Source: Sulfurihydrogenibium sp. YO3AOP1
Lineage (GTDB): Bacteria > Aquificota > Aquificia > Aquificales > Hydrogenothermaceae
Reading direction: 5' to 3'
DNA: 64,000 nucleotides
Assembly (NCBI RefSeq): GCF_000020325.1
Contig: NC_010730.1
Span: 608,001 to 672,000 of the forward strand
The position numbers and the translations under genes were made by a program. The notes beneath the pieces were generated by a model. It had not been told where the DNA came from and did not search any database. It was given only the letters and a program-made list of their open reading frames with translations. Positions within the stretch are counted from its first letter, which is position 1. Every line of letters begins with the position of its first letter. Of the stretch, positions 50,784-59,357 are shown piece after piece.

Positions 50784-52526
50784 TCACTCTTTTATATAAA
50801 CATACTCATCTTTATACCAGCCCCAAACAGTAGGAAAAACATTTTTTAGCTTATTCCTTACTACTACCATTTCCTGCGGTGCAACTATAAAAATCATAGG
50901 CTGTTGTTCTCCGATGATTTTAAATGCTTTTTTGTAAAGCTCATCTCTTTTATTCTGGTCAAGTTCTACAGCGGCAAGGTTAAAAAGTCTATCTACTTCA
51001 GCCTCCCAATCAGTAGCCGGCTTTTGTTGTTTTGGATTCCACATATGCATATGACCGGACGAAAGCCATACATTTTGGCTAAAATATGGGTCCATACTTC
51101 CGGTTAACCCAATGATTACAGCTTCAAAATCATAATTAGACATTAGTTTTGAGACTAAGTTATTAAAATCAAGTCCTTGAAAGTTTACTTCAATCCCTAT
51201 CTTTCTTAAGTCTTCTTTTAAAATATTTCCAATTGCTTCTCTTTCTTTATTGCCTGCATTTGTTATAAGCGTAAAGCTTAGCTTATGACCTTCATTATCG
51301 TACAAATACCCGTCCTTCCCTTCTTTAAACCCGATAGATAATAAAATTTCTTTTGCTTTTTGAAGATTGTACGGGTATTTTGGATAATAATTTTCATCAT
51401 AAAGTCTTCTGTCTGCCGGAGTTACTGCTGTGTAAATTGGCGTTGCAAGTCCATTGTAAACTATATTTTTTATTCCTTCTCTATCAACCGCATACGAAAT
51501 AGCTTGTCTAAATTTTGTGTTTTGAAACCATTTTAATTTGTATTTTTCAATCGGTGCTTTTGGATTTTGATTAAAAAATAAAAACAACGTAGAAGGTGTA
51601 GCCCCAAGGTTGTAGATTGTATAATCTCCTTTTTTTGCATTTTCTAAAAGCTTAGATAAATCGGTAGCCCTTACGCCGTATATATCAGACTCTCCTGACA
51701 AAAATTTAACTAAAGAAACGTCAGGGTCTTTTATTATCTGTGATTTTATAGATACTATATAAGGTAGTTTTTGACCTTTTTCATCTTTTTCCCAGTAGTA
51801 AGGGTTTCTTTCATATATTACATACTGACCTTGAACGTATTTTACAAGCCTATATGGACCTGTCCCGATTATTTGCGTTGGGTCTGTGTTAACCGTCCAA
51901 GTAGATGGAAATTTTCCTTCTTTGACTGATTTTTCTAATACATGCTTTGGTAAAATTGGCTGTGAAACTGCATTTAAGAAAACAGCAAAAGGCTTTGGAA
52001 GTGTAAATTTAATTGTTTTATCATCTACTTTTTCAACTTTAAAAGGTTTACCTTCAACTGTTAAAACATCCTTAGCTGAAGATGGAATGTTTGGATTGTA
52101 GTAAATTTGATTGTATGTAAAGACTACATCATCGGCAGAGACCGGCTTTCCATCAAACCATTTTGCATCTCTTAGATGGAAAATCCATACAGTGCCATCT
52201 TTGTTTACTTCCCACTTTTCTACTAAATCTGGCTCCGGCAGTAGCGTTTTAACATTTGTTTTCGTAAGTCCATTAAACAACATTCCTATTATTGCAGTTG
52301 AGCTTGTCTCTTGAGCCATTACTGGATTTAATGTTTTAGCATCTGCAGACAAAGACCTTTTTAACTCTCCACCTTCAACGCCAATGGCAGGTTCAAGGTT
52401 CTTTATATCTAAGGTTTTTATTGGATATTCGTTCTTTGAATTTGATGGCTTTATAAGATGAAATGGTAAAAAGAATAAAAGAATAACTCCAAAGGTGATT
52501 AATAAATTTTTAATGAATTCTTTCAT
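50784..52526 (-). CDS. family 5 (peptide-type) ABC transporter substrate-binding protein
   Basis: This is a 580-residue extracytoplasmic binding protein. An N-terminal hydrophobic segment (LLITFGVILLFFLPFHLI) serves as signal or anchor; no lipobox Cys is seen. The SBP_bac_5 signature is visible in VEKWEVNKDGTVWIFHLRDA and KWFDGKPVSADDVVFTYN. FRQAISYAVDREGIKNIVYN and a late IIGEQQPMIFIVAPQEM follow. The ligand is probably an oligopeptide. No permease or ATPase genes are adjacent; it instead overlaps uppS upstream by 4 bp. Confidence 0.9.
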   Translation of the reverse strand: MKEFIKNLLITFGVILLFFLPFHLIKPSNSKNEYPIKTLDIKNLEPAIGVEGGELKRSLSADAKTLNPVMAQETSSTAIIGMLFNGLTKTNVKTLLPEPDLVEKWEVNKDGTVWIFHLRDAKWFDGKPVSADDVVFTYNQIYYNPNIPSSAKDVLTVEGKPFKVEKVDDKTIKFTLPKPFAVFLNAVSQPILPKHVLEKSVKEGKFPSTWTVNTDPTQIIGTGPYRLVKYVQGQYVIYERNPYYWEKDEKGQKLPYIVSIKSQIIKDPDVSLVKFLSGESDIYGVRATDLSKLLENAKKGDYTIYNLGATPSTLFLFFNQNPKAPIEKYKLKWFQNTKFRQAISYAVDREGIKNIVYNGLATPIYTAVTPADRRLYDENYYPKYPYNLQKAKEILLSIGFKEGKDGYLYDNEGHKLSFTLITNAGNKEREAIGNILKEDLRKIGIEVNFQGLDFNNLVSKLMSNYDFEAVIIGLTGSMDPYFSQNVWLSSGHMHMWNPKQQKPATDWEAEVDRLFNLAAVELDQNKRDELYKKAFKIIGEQQPMIFIVAPQEMVVVRNKLKNVFPTVWGWYKDEYVYIKE

Positions 52527-53218
52527 ACTCTTCCAAAACGCCTATCTCTGCTTTGATAATCATAAAGAGCTTTCAAAAACTCTTCTTCATCAAAATCCGG
52601 CCATAAAACATCGGTAAAGTAAAGCTCAGTGTAGGCAAGCTGCCATAGTAGAAAATTAGATATTCTTTTTTCTCCGCTTGTTCTGATTAACAAGTCCGGG
52701 TCTGGAATTTCTGGAAGATATAGATAATTTCTAAAACTTTCTTCATCTATCTTTTCAACATTACTTTTAAGTATTTTATTTACAGCGTCAACAATCTCAG
52801 CCTTTCCGCTGTAATTTAGTCCAATTATAACGGTAAGGCTACTACAATTCTTAGTTTCATCTTCAGCTTTTTTCATAGCTTCTAAAACACTATCCCATAA
52901 ACCTTCTTTTCTTCCCATAAATAAAAGCTTTATATCATTTTCTTTCAAAAACGGTAGTTTTTCATGTATATATTCTACAAACAACTGCATTATTGCATTA
53001 ACTTCTTCTATGGGTCTTTGCCAGTTTTCTGTTGAAAATGCAAATAAAGTAATGTATTTTATACCTACCTTTTTTGCGAATTTTATTGTTCTCTCGACAG
53101 TCTTAACACCTTCTCTATGACCATAAACTCTATCCAGGCCTCTCATTTTAGCCCATCTACCGTTTCCATCCATGATGATAGCAACATGGTCAGGTATCTT
53201 AAACAGATTTTCTATCAC
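52523..53218 (-). CDS. uppS: undecaprenyl diphosphate synthase (cis-prenyltransferase)
   Basis: UppS elongates farnesyl diphosphate to C55, the lipid carrier for cell-wall synthesis. The 231-residue protein has HVAIIMDGNGRWAKMRGLDR with the catalytic Asp, GHREGVKTVERT, TLFAFSTENWQRPIEEVN and DLLIRTSGEKRISNFLLWQL. TELYFTDVLWPDF completes the signature. It overlaps both neighbours by 4 bp (cpoB-like upstream, binding protein downstream). The isoprenoid route starts with dxs at 62021. Confidence 0.95.
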   Translation of the reverse strand: MIENLFKIPDHVAIIMDGNGRWAKMRGLDRVYGHREGVKTVERTIKFAKKVGIKYITLFAFSTENWQRPIEEVNAIMQLFVEYIHEKLPFLKENDIKLLFMGRKEGLWDSVLEAMKKAEDETKNCSSLTVIIGLNYSGKAEIVDAVNKILKSNVEKIDEESFRNYLYLPEIPDPDLLIRTSGEKRISNFLLWQLAYTELYFTDVLWPDFDEEEFLKALYDYQSRDRRFGRV

Positions 53219-53913
53219 TTAAGAACCTCAAGCTTTTTCTTTGCAAGAGATGCTGGCTCAGAATCTGGATATTTCTTTATTAAATCTTGTAAATATTGTT
53301 TTCCTTTTTCTTCATTTCCAAGCTCAATGTAAGAGTATCCAAGTTTTAACATTGCATCCGGATATTTATTACATTTTTTGATCTTTCCTTCATCACATTT
53401 TTTTAAGAATATTTCCCAAATATCTATCGCATCTTTGTATTTCTTTTCTGCATAAAAAGTTTGACCTGCCCAGAAAATTGCATTTCCATAAAGGTCAGAA
53501 TCAGGATATTTCTTAAGAAACTCTGTAAAAGCTTTTCTCGATTCTTCTATATTTCCTTTAAAATACAAGTCTAATGCATATTGATATAATTGCTTATCAT
53601 TCTGTGGAACAGCAACTTCTTCTTTCCCTTCTTTTTTGACTTCTTGCGGTGGAGTTGGTGAAGATGCATATGTTTGTCTTCCCATTTTTAATTTTTCTAT
53701 ATCTGCTGAATTTTCTGCAACTTTTTGAGAAAGCTTATCTAAACGAGCATTGATGTTTTTTATATTTTCTGTGTTGTCATTAGTCCTATCTTTTAATTCA
53801 TTTACTTCTTGTCTTAAACTTAACAATTCTCTTTGCAATGTAGTTATTTTATCTTCAGACGCACAGGAAAATAAAAATATACTGCTAAATCCTAAAAATA
53901 AAATTTTTTTCAT
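53215..53913 (-). CDS. CpoB/YbgF-like TPR lipoprotein
   Basis: The 232-residue protein has a lipoprotein signal peptide (MKKILFLGFSSIFLFSC, Cys17). A coiled coil follows (about 25-75; LQRELLSLRQEVNELKDR). The C-terminal TPR repeats (about 105-232) include YQYALDLYFKGNIEESRKAF, YGNAIFWAGQTFYAEKKYKD and MLKLGYSYIELGNEEKGKQY. The lipobox differs from E. coli CpoB, which is periplasmic and soluble. The layout matches the Tol-Pal-associated YbgF family that coordinates outer-membrane constriction and peptidoglycan synthesis; no tol genes are visible here. Confidence 0.82.
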   Translation of the reverse strand: MKKILFLGFSSIFLFSCASEDKITTLQRELLSLRQEVNELKDRTNDNTENIKNINARLDKLSQKVAENSADIEKLKMGRQTYASSPTPPQEVKKEGKEEVAVPQNDKQLYQYALDLYFKGNIEESRKAFTEFLKKYPDSDLYGNAIFWAGQTFYAEKKYKDAIDIWEIFLKKCDEGKIKKCNKYPDAMLKLGYSYIELGNEEKGKQYLQDLIKKYPDSEPASLAKKKLEVLK

Positions 53914-53923
53914 CGTAAACCTC

Positions 53924-54118
53924 CTATTTAAAGAAAAATAATAATATTATTATTGCAGATGTAGTACCAAGAGCTATTATGCTAACTTCTGCCAAGAAAA
54001 GCAATGGATTTGACATATGCAATAAATATTTATCAAGCAAAAACGCAATAAATGGCAATCCCATCAAAGAAGTAAGAAGAACAATAATAAAAACAGGATT
54101 TTTGAATAGCTTTTTCAT
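53924..54118 (-). CDS. small two-TM membrane protein of unknown function
   Basis: The 64 residues form two hydrophobic helices (about 8-25 and 37-62) linked by a short polar turn (LDKYLLHMSNP). It lies 10 bp before the cpoB-like gene and may be the first gene of that operon. Family not recognised. Confidence 0.5.
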   Translation of the reverse strand: MKKLFKNPVFIIVLLTSLMGLPFIAFLLDKYLLHMSNPLLFLAEVSIIALGTTSAIIILLFFFK

Positions 54119-54188
54119 TTTTTTACCATATTTCCCTGTGTTTTTGTGATTTTATTATTATAGCATTTTTAAAGATATAGCTTGCTTT

Positions 54189-54366
54189 AAATTATGAAAG
54201 GAGGCTGTTCCAAGAATCCAAATCGTCATTCTGCAGCCGGCGAAGAATCTAATGTTTTTTCTTTTCAAGTCAAAAAATCAAAAAAGAGATCCTTCGGCTT
54301 ACAGCCTCAGGATGACACGGAAAGGTAAGTTTACGAGAATTTTAGAACAACCTCAAATTATGAAAG
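54189..54366. repeat. type B small inverted-repeat element with 12-bp target duplication
   Basis: AAATTATGAAAG occurs identically at 54189-54200 and 54355-54366. Between them is a 154-bp element with ends GAGGCTGTTCCAAGAATC and GAATTTTAGAACAACCTC, an imperfect inverted pair. Internal units are GTCATTCTGCAGCCGGCGAAG and GGCTTACAGCCTCAGGATGAC. Confidence 0.82.
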
Positions 54367-54576
54367 AGTTTTAAAGCTTTAGCTAAGTCTAGAAAATTAA
54401 TCAACTTTTTTGATTGTCATTCTAAAGCTGTGAGAAGAATCTTCACCCTTTCACTACTCACTTATTCACTTTCTTTAAAACATTAGATCTTTCGAACTAA
54501 AGTCCTGGCAATGAAATAAACAATGGTGTCATTTACAATTCTATGAATTGCAAAAATTTTAGAACAGCTCCATTGA
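54367..54576. repeat. decayed second copy of dispersed repeat
   Basis: GTCATTCTAAAGCTGTGAGAAG, CTTTCGAACTAAAGTCCTGGC, a decayed palindrome near 54530 and a type B right end (CAAAAATTTTAGAACAGCTCC) can be recognised, but with many changes. Together with the adjacent element it fills most of the 590-bp gap between 54119 and 54704. Confidence 0.5.
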
Positions 54577-54639
54577 TTAACTGACTAAAGACTTTATAGG
54601 ATGGGAAAGAAACTTTAATACTTTTATTACATTTAAATA

Positions 54640-54666
54640 AAAAAGGACCCTCCTTCGCGGAGGGTC
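54640..54666 (-). terminator. rho-independent terminator of the napH-like gene
   Basis: GACCCTCC (54646-54653) pairs with GGAGGGTC (54659-54666) across five bases. On the minus strand the hairpin is followed by CTTTTTTATTTAAATG. It lies about 40 bp after the stop codon. Confidence 0.8.
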
Positions 54667-54671
54667 AATGA

Positions 54672-54694
54672 GGGGGTTTGGGAGGGGAGGAGGG
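54672..54694 (+). other. G-quadruplex-forming motif
   Basis: Four G runs (54672-54676, 54680-54682, 54684-54687 and 54692-54694) are separated by loops of 3, 1 and 4 bases, which meets the standard quadruplex pattern. It lies between the napH-like stop codon and its terminator. The mRNA carries the C-rich strand. Confidence 0.55.
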
Positions 54695-54704
54695 TAATAT
54701 AAAA

Positions 54705-55577
54705 TTAATGCTTATTCAGAGATTTTCCAGATATAAAATCTGGGTCTCTTGGAGGTAATTCTTTCACAATGCCCATTGCTACAGGTAGGCATTTTTCAGA
54801 TTGAGCTTTTGTGCAAGAATCTATACAATTATAACATTCTATACAAGCTGCAATTCCTTTATAAAAGTCTTGAATGTAAGCCATTCTTCTTGGGTCTAAT
54901 GCCATAGGGCAATTTTTGACACATTCTCTACAGTCTGTACAAGCATCTACGTTAACTAACGTAGGTTTATATAAATGGTGATATGGAGTAATCTTTTGGT
55001 AAATTCCTGTTGGACAGAAAACCCTGCACCATCTTTTACCGATGAAAAGTTCAAAATAAAACATTCCGGTCATTCCAAGAAAAACAATCCACATAGGAAC
55101 AAATGCCGGGTTTGTTTTGTAGAAAAATACTCTTAAATCTGTGACCCAGTTTAAGAAAAGCAAAGAGAATAAAACAGATGTTATAAGAGTAAATACAATA
55201 TAAAAAATTTTACTTGTTGTTGGTGATTTTGGCGTCCAAGTCATTCTTCTTATTTTTTCTTGAACCTCAGCAAACCATCCACCGGGGCAAATCCATCCGC
55301 AGAATACTCTTCCAAGAACAAGGTTTAAAACAATTACAAGAATTGCAAATATACCACCTGCAAAGATAACAGGTGCTAAACCTTCAGCTACTGTCACAGG
55401 ATTTCCAAAAATATAAGCTTCATTTCTTGCAATGTCTATTTTTGCTATCTTGAAAATAGGAATAATAATTAACAAAAATATGACAGTCAGATATGCAATG
55501 TTTCTTAAAATTGTAAACTTATTTTTCTCAAAGTAGCTTGGTTGTGGACAGCTTGTTTTTTCCATAGTTGCTTGCAT
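54705..55577 (-). CDS. NapH/CcoG-like membrane polyferredoxin
   Basis: The 290-residue integral membrane ferredoxin has about four or five helices and the two motifs typical of NapH-type proteins: VFCGWICPGGWFAEVQEKI and RWCRVFCPTGIYQ. Two 4Fe-4S motifs follow, CTDCRECVKNCPMALD and CIECYNCIDSCTKAQSEKC. Such proteins pass quinol electrons to periplasmic enzymes or help assemble metal cofactors. No nap, nos or cco genes are adjacent, so the partner is unknown. A promoter with a palindromic operator lies just upstream. Confidence 0.82.
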   Translation of the reverse strand: MQATMEKTSCPQPSYFEKNKFTILRNIAYLTVIFLLIIIPIFKIAKIDIARNEAYIFGNPVTVAEGLAPVIFAGGIFAILVIVLNLVLGRVFCGWICPGGWFAEVQEKIRRMTWTPKSPTTSKIFYIVFTLITSVLFSLLFLNWVTDLRVFFYKTNPAFVPMWIVFLGMTGMFYFELFIGKRWCRVFCPTGIYQKITPYHHLYKPTLVNVDACTDCRECVKNCPMALDPRRMAYIQDFYKGIAACIECYNCIDSCTKAQSEKCLPVAMGIVKELPPRDPDFISGKSLNKH

Positions 55578-55592
55578 TTTTTATAACCTCCC

Positions 55593-55641
55593 GGTTAATA
55601 AACATTAACCAATATTATACTCTTTTTTTAAAAATCTTCAA
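55593..55641 (-). promoter_or_regulatory. promoter and palindromic operator of the napH-like gene
   Basis: On the minus strand TTGAAG (55641-55636) and TATAAT (55619-55614) are 16 bp apart. GGTTAAT-AAAC-ATTAACC at 55593-55610 is a perfect 7-bp-arm palindrome just after the -10, over the likely start site. The form TTAAT-N4-ATTAA is reminiscent of Crp/Fnr-family sites (TTGAT-N4-ATCAA), but the match is partial. Confidence 0.6.
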
Positions 55642-56281
55642 GAGATGGATTGACTGGTAAAGTGCCATATTTTGCATCCTTTACAATTACTTTTCTACCA
55701 CTTACTACCACTCTATCTTCAACTAACCATTTAATAGCCTGTGGATAAATTTTATGTTCAAACTCTAAAATTCTATTGGATAAACTCTCTTCTGTGTCCT
55801 CCGGTAAAACTGGAACAACCGCTTGAACTATTACGGGTCCATTGTCAAGTTCTTTAGTTACAAAATGAACAGAACATCCGGTTATTAAAGAGCCATAATC
55901 TAAGGCTTGTCTTTGTGCGCTTTTACCTTGAAAAGCCGGAACTAAAGAAGGATGTATATTTACAATTTTACCTTCAAAAGCATCTATAAACTCATCTGAC
56001 AAGATTCTCATATATCCGGCTAAAACCACAAAGTCCGGATTTTCTTTTTTAATTAATTCTGCTATGTATATGTCGTATCCCCTTCTTGTTTCAAAAAATG
56101 ATGGGTCTATAAATTTTGTTTTTATGCCATACTCTTTTGCTATTTCAAGCCCTTTTGCATCTTTTTTGTTTGACAAAACTAAAGATACCTTAGCATTTAT
56201 CTTCCCGGATTTTATAGCTTCTAAGATGGCTTTTAGATTGCTTCCTCTTCCGGATATAAGAACTACTAAATTTTTTGACAT
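55628..56281 (-). CDS. purN: phosphoribosylglycinamide formyltransferase
   Basis: PurN transfers a formyl group from 10-formyl-THF to GAR. The 217-residue protein has VVLISGRGSNLKAILEAI, the formyl-transfer core FVVLAGYMRILSDEFIDAF with GKIVNIHPSLVPAFQG (catalytic Asn and His), and TGCSVHFVTKELDNGPVIVQ with the Asp. It lies 12 bp after purM. Confidence 0.95.
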   Translation of the reverse strand: MSKNLVVLISGRGSNLKAILEAIKSGKINAKVSLVLSNKKDAKGLEIAKEYGIKTKFIDPSFFETRRGYDIYIAELIKKENPDFVVLAGYMRILSDEFIDAFEGKIVNIHPSLVPAFQGKSAQRQALDYGSLITGCSVHFVTKELDNGPVIVQAVVPVLPEDTEESLSNRILEFEHKIYPQAIKWLVEDRVVVSGRKVIVKDAKYGTLPVNPSLEDF

Positions 56282-56293
56282 TTATACCTTCCA

Positions 56294-57316
56294 TCAAATA
56301 ATGTTAACACTTCTTTCACCTTCTTCTAAATAACCAATTATATAAGGTTTTTCTCCTAAATCTTCGAGCAATTGAATAGCTTCTTTTTCATCCTTCTTAT
56401 CAATTGCTAAAATCATTCCTATGCCCATGTTGAATGTTTTATACATATCTTCCTTTGGAACGTGTCCTTCTTTCGCGATCCATTTGAAGATTGGTAAAAC
56501 TTCCCATGAACCTTCTTCTATCACAGCTTTTAAACCCGGTCTAATTACTCTTATAAGATTTCCTGGTATCCCACCGCCTGTGATGTGTGCTATAGATTTT
56601 ATATCTATTCTTTCAGCTAAGGTTAAGATCGTTTTAACATAAATTTTTGTTGGAGTTAATAACTCTTCCCCCAATGTTTTTCCAAATTCTTGGAAATAAT
56701 CTTTATAAGAATATCCTTTTACTTCTATAATCTTTCTAACTAAGGAGTAGCCATTACTATGAACGCCTGAGGATGCAATGCCTATGAGTATATTTCCTTT
56801 TTCTGTTTTGCTACCATCAAGCATTTTTTCTCTTTCTACAATGCCAACGGCAAAACCCGCCAAGTCATACTCGTCATCTTTGTACATGCCGGGCATTTCA
56901 GCAGTTTCTCCACCTACTAAGCTACATTCAGCCAGTTCACAACCTTTTGCTATACCCTTTATAACTTCTACCGCTGTTTCAGGCTTTAGTTTACCGGTTG
57001 CAAAATAATCAAGGAAGAATAAAGGTTTTGATGTAGTTGTTACCAAATCATTAACACACATAGCCACAAGGTCAATGCCGATCGTGTCGTGTTTATTAAG
57101 CTGTTGAGCTATTTTTAATTTTGTTCCAACCCCATCAGTTGAAGATGTGATAACAGGATTTTTATATTTACTTATTTCAAGTAAGTATGCAGATGCAAAG
57201 CCCCCGATTGGCGTGATTACATTTTTCGTGAATGTTTTTTGAACAAAACCTTTAATCTCTTCTACAAACTTATCAGCCTTTTCTATGTCTACGCCAGCAT
57301 CTTTGTATGTAATCAT
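56294..57316 (-). CDS. purM: phosphoribosylformylglycinamidine cyclo-ligase
   Basis: PurM makes AIR from FGAM with ATP. The 340-residue protein begins MITYKDAGVDIEKADKFVEE and has TSSTDGVGTKLKIAQQL, LVAMCVNDLVTTTSKPLFFL, SLVGGETAEMPGMY and HITGGGIPGNLIRVI. All are PurM signatures. It is 14 bp after pgpA and followed by purN. The product AIR is the substrate of PurK and PurE, encoded at 47129-48792. Confidence 0.96.
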   Translation of the reverse strand: MITYKDAGVDIEKADKFVEEIKGFVQKTFTKNVITPIGGFASAYLLEISKYKNPVITSSTDGVGTKLKIAQQLNKHDTIGIDLVAMCVNDLVTTTSKPLFFLDYFATGKLKPETAVEVIKGIAKGCELAECSLVGGETAEMPGMYKDDEYDLAGFAVGIVEREKMLDGSKTEKGNILIGIASSGVHSNGYSLVRKIIEVKGYSYKDYFQEFGKTLGEELLTPTKIYVKTILTLAERIDIKSIAHITGGGIPGNLIRVIRPGLKAVIEEGSWEVLPIFKWIAKEGHVPKEDMYKTFNMGIGMILAIDKKDEKEAIQLLEDLGEKPYIIGYLEEGERSVNII

Positions 57317-57330
57317 TTCTTACCCCTGTT

Positions 57331-57813
57331 TTAAAATTTAAAGAAGTATATTAATGCATGTAAGATTATCCAGCTGTAAACACCGGCTAAAATATCATCA
57401 GCCATAATGCCAATTCCCATTGGGTATTTTTCTAAGGTTTTAATTGGTGGTGGCTTAAGAATATCTACTATTCTAAAAATAACAAAGCCAAGTAAGAAAT
57501 ACATCAGAGCTTGATTTAAAGGTATGTTTGCTGTATTGATTCCAAGCATAGTTACCATATAGCCGGCTATCTCATCAATGCTTACAAAAGATGGGTCTTT
57601 ATCATTATACTTTTGACTTACTTCATAAGATGCCCAGATGCCAATAAAAAACACAGATAAAGTAATAGAAATTTGAGCTAAAAGTCCTTTATCCCAGTAT
57701 AAATAAAAAAACGGTATCGCTCCCAGTGTTCCAACCGTTCCAGGTGCGATGGGAAATTTACCTAAGTAAAATGAAGTGGCTAAAAATAGTGCAATATGGT
57801 CTTTTAAACTCAT
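57331..57813 (-). CDS. pgpA: phosphatidylglycerophosphatase A
   Basis: PgpA dephosphorylates phosphatidylglycerophosphate, completing phosphatidylglycerol synthesis begun by PgsA (4171). The 160-residue membrane protein has the family motifs GKFPIAPGTVGTLGAIPFFY, DPSFVSIDEIAGYMVTM and FRIVDILKPPPIKTLEK with MGIGIMADDILAGVY. These hold the conserved acidic metal ligands. It appears to head the pgpA-purM-purN run. Confidence 0.93.
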   Translation of the reverse strand: MSLKDHIALFLATSFYLGKFPIAPGTVGTLGAIPFFYLYWDKGLLAQISITLSVFFIGIWASYEVSQKYNDKDPSFVSIDEIAGYMVTMLGINTANIPLNQALMYFLLGFVIFRIVDILKPPPIKTLEKYPMGIGIMADDILAGVYSWIILHALIYFFKF

Positions 57814-57896
57814 TAAAACTCCGATAAATATTTTAATTTCATTATAACATATGAAGCCTTCGGCTTGAATAATATTATATAATAGATAAACAAATG

Positions 57897-58050
57897 CTTT
57901 GGGTGAGATATTAGTGATTTTTATAAAATTTAGATAAGGAGATCCTTCGGACTAAAGTCCTCAGGATGACAATAAAGGTTGAATGATAAGCATCAGAGGA
58001 AGGACGACCTTGTTTGTCATTCTGCAGCCGGCGAAGAATCTCATTACTTT
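57897..58050. repeat. inverted copy of type A repeat, right part missing
   Basis: Read on the minus strand it follows the type A order: GTCATTCTGCAGCCGGCGAAG in inverse, the TGATGCTTATCATTCAACCTT spacer and GTCATCCTGAGGACTTTAGT. It ends at the reverse complement of GGTGAGATATTAGTGATTTT. The outer left end of type A is lost. It lies between divergent pgpA and hemJ. Confidence 0.65.
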
Positions 58051-58084
58051 TTAATTAGAAAACTAAACGTTTAGGAGTTTAAGA

Positions 58085-58513
58085 ATGTATCTATGGATAA
58101 AAGCTATGCACATAATCTTTATGGTTTCTTGGATGGCAGTTTTGTTTTACCTGCCAAGGCTTTTTGTCTATCATGCAGAGAATAAAGACAATAAAGAGTT
58201 TGTAAAGATTGTTAAGATAATGGAAAAAAGACTTTTTTATGTAATCGGAATTCCGGCGTTTGTTATTACTCTCATCACAGGTTTAAGCATGATATTTATG
58301 AACCCTGAACTTTTTAAATCCGGCGGATGGCTTCATGCCAAGCTAACATTAGTGGCGGTTTTGATAGCTTATTTCTTCCATAATGAGCATGTTAGAAGAA
58401 AATTTGAAAGAGATGCATGTGATAAATCTGGCAAATTTTTCAGAATATACAACGAAATACCAACAGTATTGTTAATTTTAATAGTGATTTTAGTAATTGT
58501 GAGACCGTTTTAA
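58085..58513 (+). CDS. hemJ: protoporphyrinogen IX oxidase, HemJ type
   Basis: HemJ oxidises protoporphyrinogen IX in haem synthesis. The 142-residue membrane protein has about four helices, the conserved His in WIKAMHIIFMVSWMAVLFYL, LPRLFVYHAE, and the late LHAKLTLVAVLIAYFFHNEH with the conserved Lys. Length and motifs match the HemJ/UPF0093 family. TAGGAG precedes the ATG. It is one base from nadC. Confidence 0.92.
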   Translation: MYLWIKAMHIIFMVSWMAVLFYLPRLFVYHAENKDNKEFVKIVKIMEKRLFYVIGIPAFVITLITGLSMIFMNPELFKSGGWLHAKLTLVAVLIAYFFHNEHVRRKFERDACDKSGKFFRIYNEIPTVLLILIVILVIVRPF

Positions 58514-58514
58514 C

Positions 58515-59342
58515 ATGCTGGACAAAAATTTTGTAAGAAAAAAGCTTTTAGAGTTTTTAGAAGAAGATGTTGGACACCAGGATATAACAACAGACAATTT
58601 AGATACGGATAAATCCATAGAAGCTTACATGATAGCAAAAGAAGATGGGATATTAGCCGGAATTGAGTTTGCCAAGGAAGTTTATAATTTGGTAGGTGGT
58701 TGTAAGCTTGAAAATTTTGTAAAAGATGGAGCGTCCATAAAAAAAGGAGACATTATAGCTATAGTCTATGGCAATGGTAAAAGCATTTTAAAAGCTGAAA
58801 GACTAAGCTTAAATATCATTCAAAGACTTTCCGGAATAGCAACCTTAACAAACAAATACGTAGAAAAAATAAAAGATACAGGTGTTAAACTACTGGACAC
58901 AAGAAAAACAACTCCAGGATTCAGAGCTTTTGAAAAGTATGCTGTAAAAGTTGGTGGTGGAGATAATCACAGATTTGCACTTTATGACATGGTAATGATA
59001 AAAGATAATCATATAGCTTTAGCCGGTTCAATAACAGAAGCAGTAAATCAAATTAAAAAGAAAGTCTCTCCAATGGTTAAGATAGAAGTTGAAGTTTCAA
59101 GCTTTGAGCAACTTGAAGAAGCATTAAAAAATCCTGTTGATGTTATCATGCTTGATAACATGTCTGCCACAGATGTAAAAAAAGCAGTAAAACTTATTAA
59201 TAAGTCAAAGCTTGTTGAAGTATCCGGAAATATAACAATAGAAAATATAAGAGATTATGCATTAGCAGGACCGGATTTTATATCAACCGGAGCGGTAAGT
59301 CATTCTGCCAAATGGCTTGATATTAGTTTAAAATTTAAATAA
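58515..59342 (+). CDS. nadC: nicotinate-nucleotide diphosphorylase (carboxylating)
   Basis: NadC (quinolinate phosphoribosyltransferase) makes NaMN from quinolinate and PRPP. The 275-residue protein shows EDVGHQDITTDNL, AERLSLNIIQRLSGIATLT, LLDTRKTTPGFRAFEKYAV and KVGGGDNHRFALYDMVMIKD with NHIALAGSI. VIMLDNMSATDVKKAV follows. It lies one base after hemJ and 15 bp before leuB, so the three appear co-transcribed. Confidence 0.95.
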   Translation: MLDKNFVRKKLLEFLEEDVGHQDITTDNLDTDKSIEAYMIAKEDGILAGIEFAKEVYNLVGGCKLENFVKDGASIKKGDIIAIVYGNGKSILKAERLSLNIIQRLSGIATLTNKYVEKIKDTGVKLLDTRKTTPGFRAFEKYAVKVGGGDNHRFALYDMVMIKDNHIALAGSITEAVNQIKKKVSPMVKIEVEVSSFEQLEEALKNPVDVIMLDNMSATDVKKAVKLINKSKLVEVSGNITIENIRDYALAGPDFISTGAVSHSAKWLDISLKFK

Positions 59343-59357
59343 AGTAGGAGGATGTAA

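Noticed and set aside
58063-58074. 12-bp palindrome CTAAACGTTTAG before hemJ as an operator
   Set aside because: It is short, overlaps the ribosome site and has no second copy that I found, so it is not distinguishable from chance.
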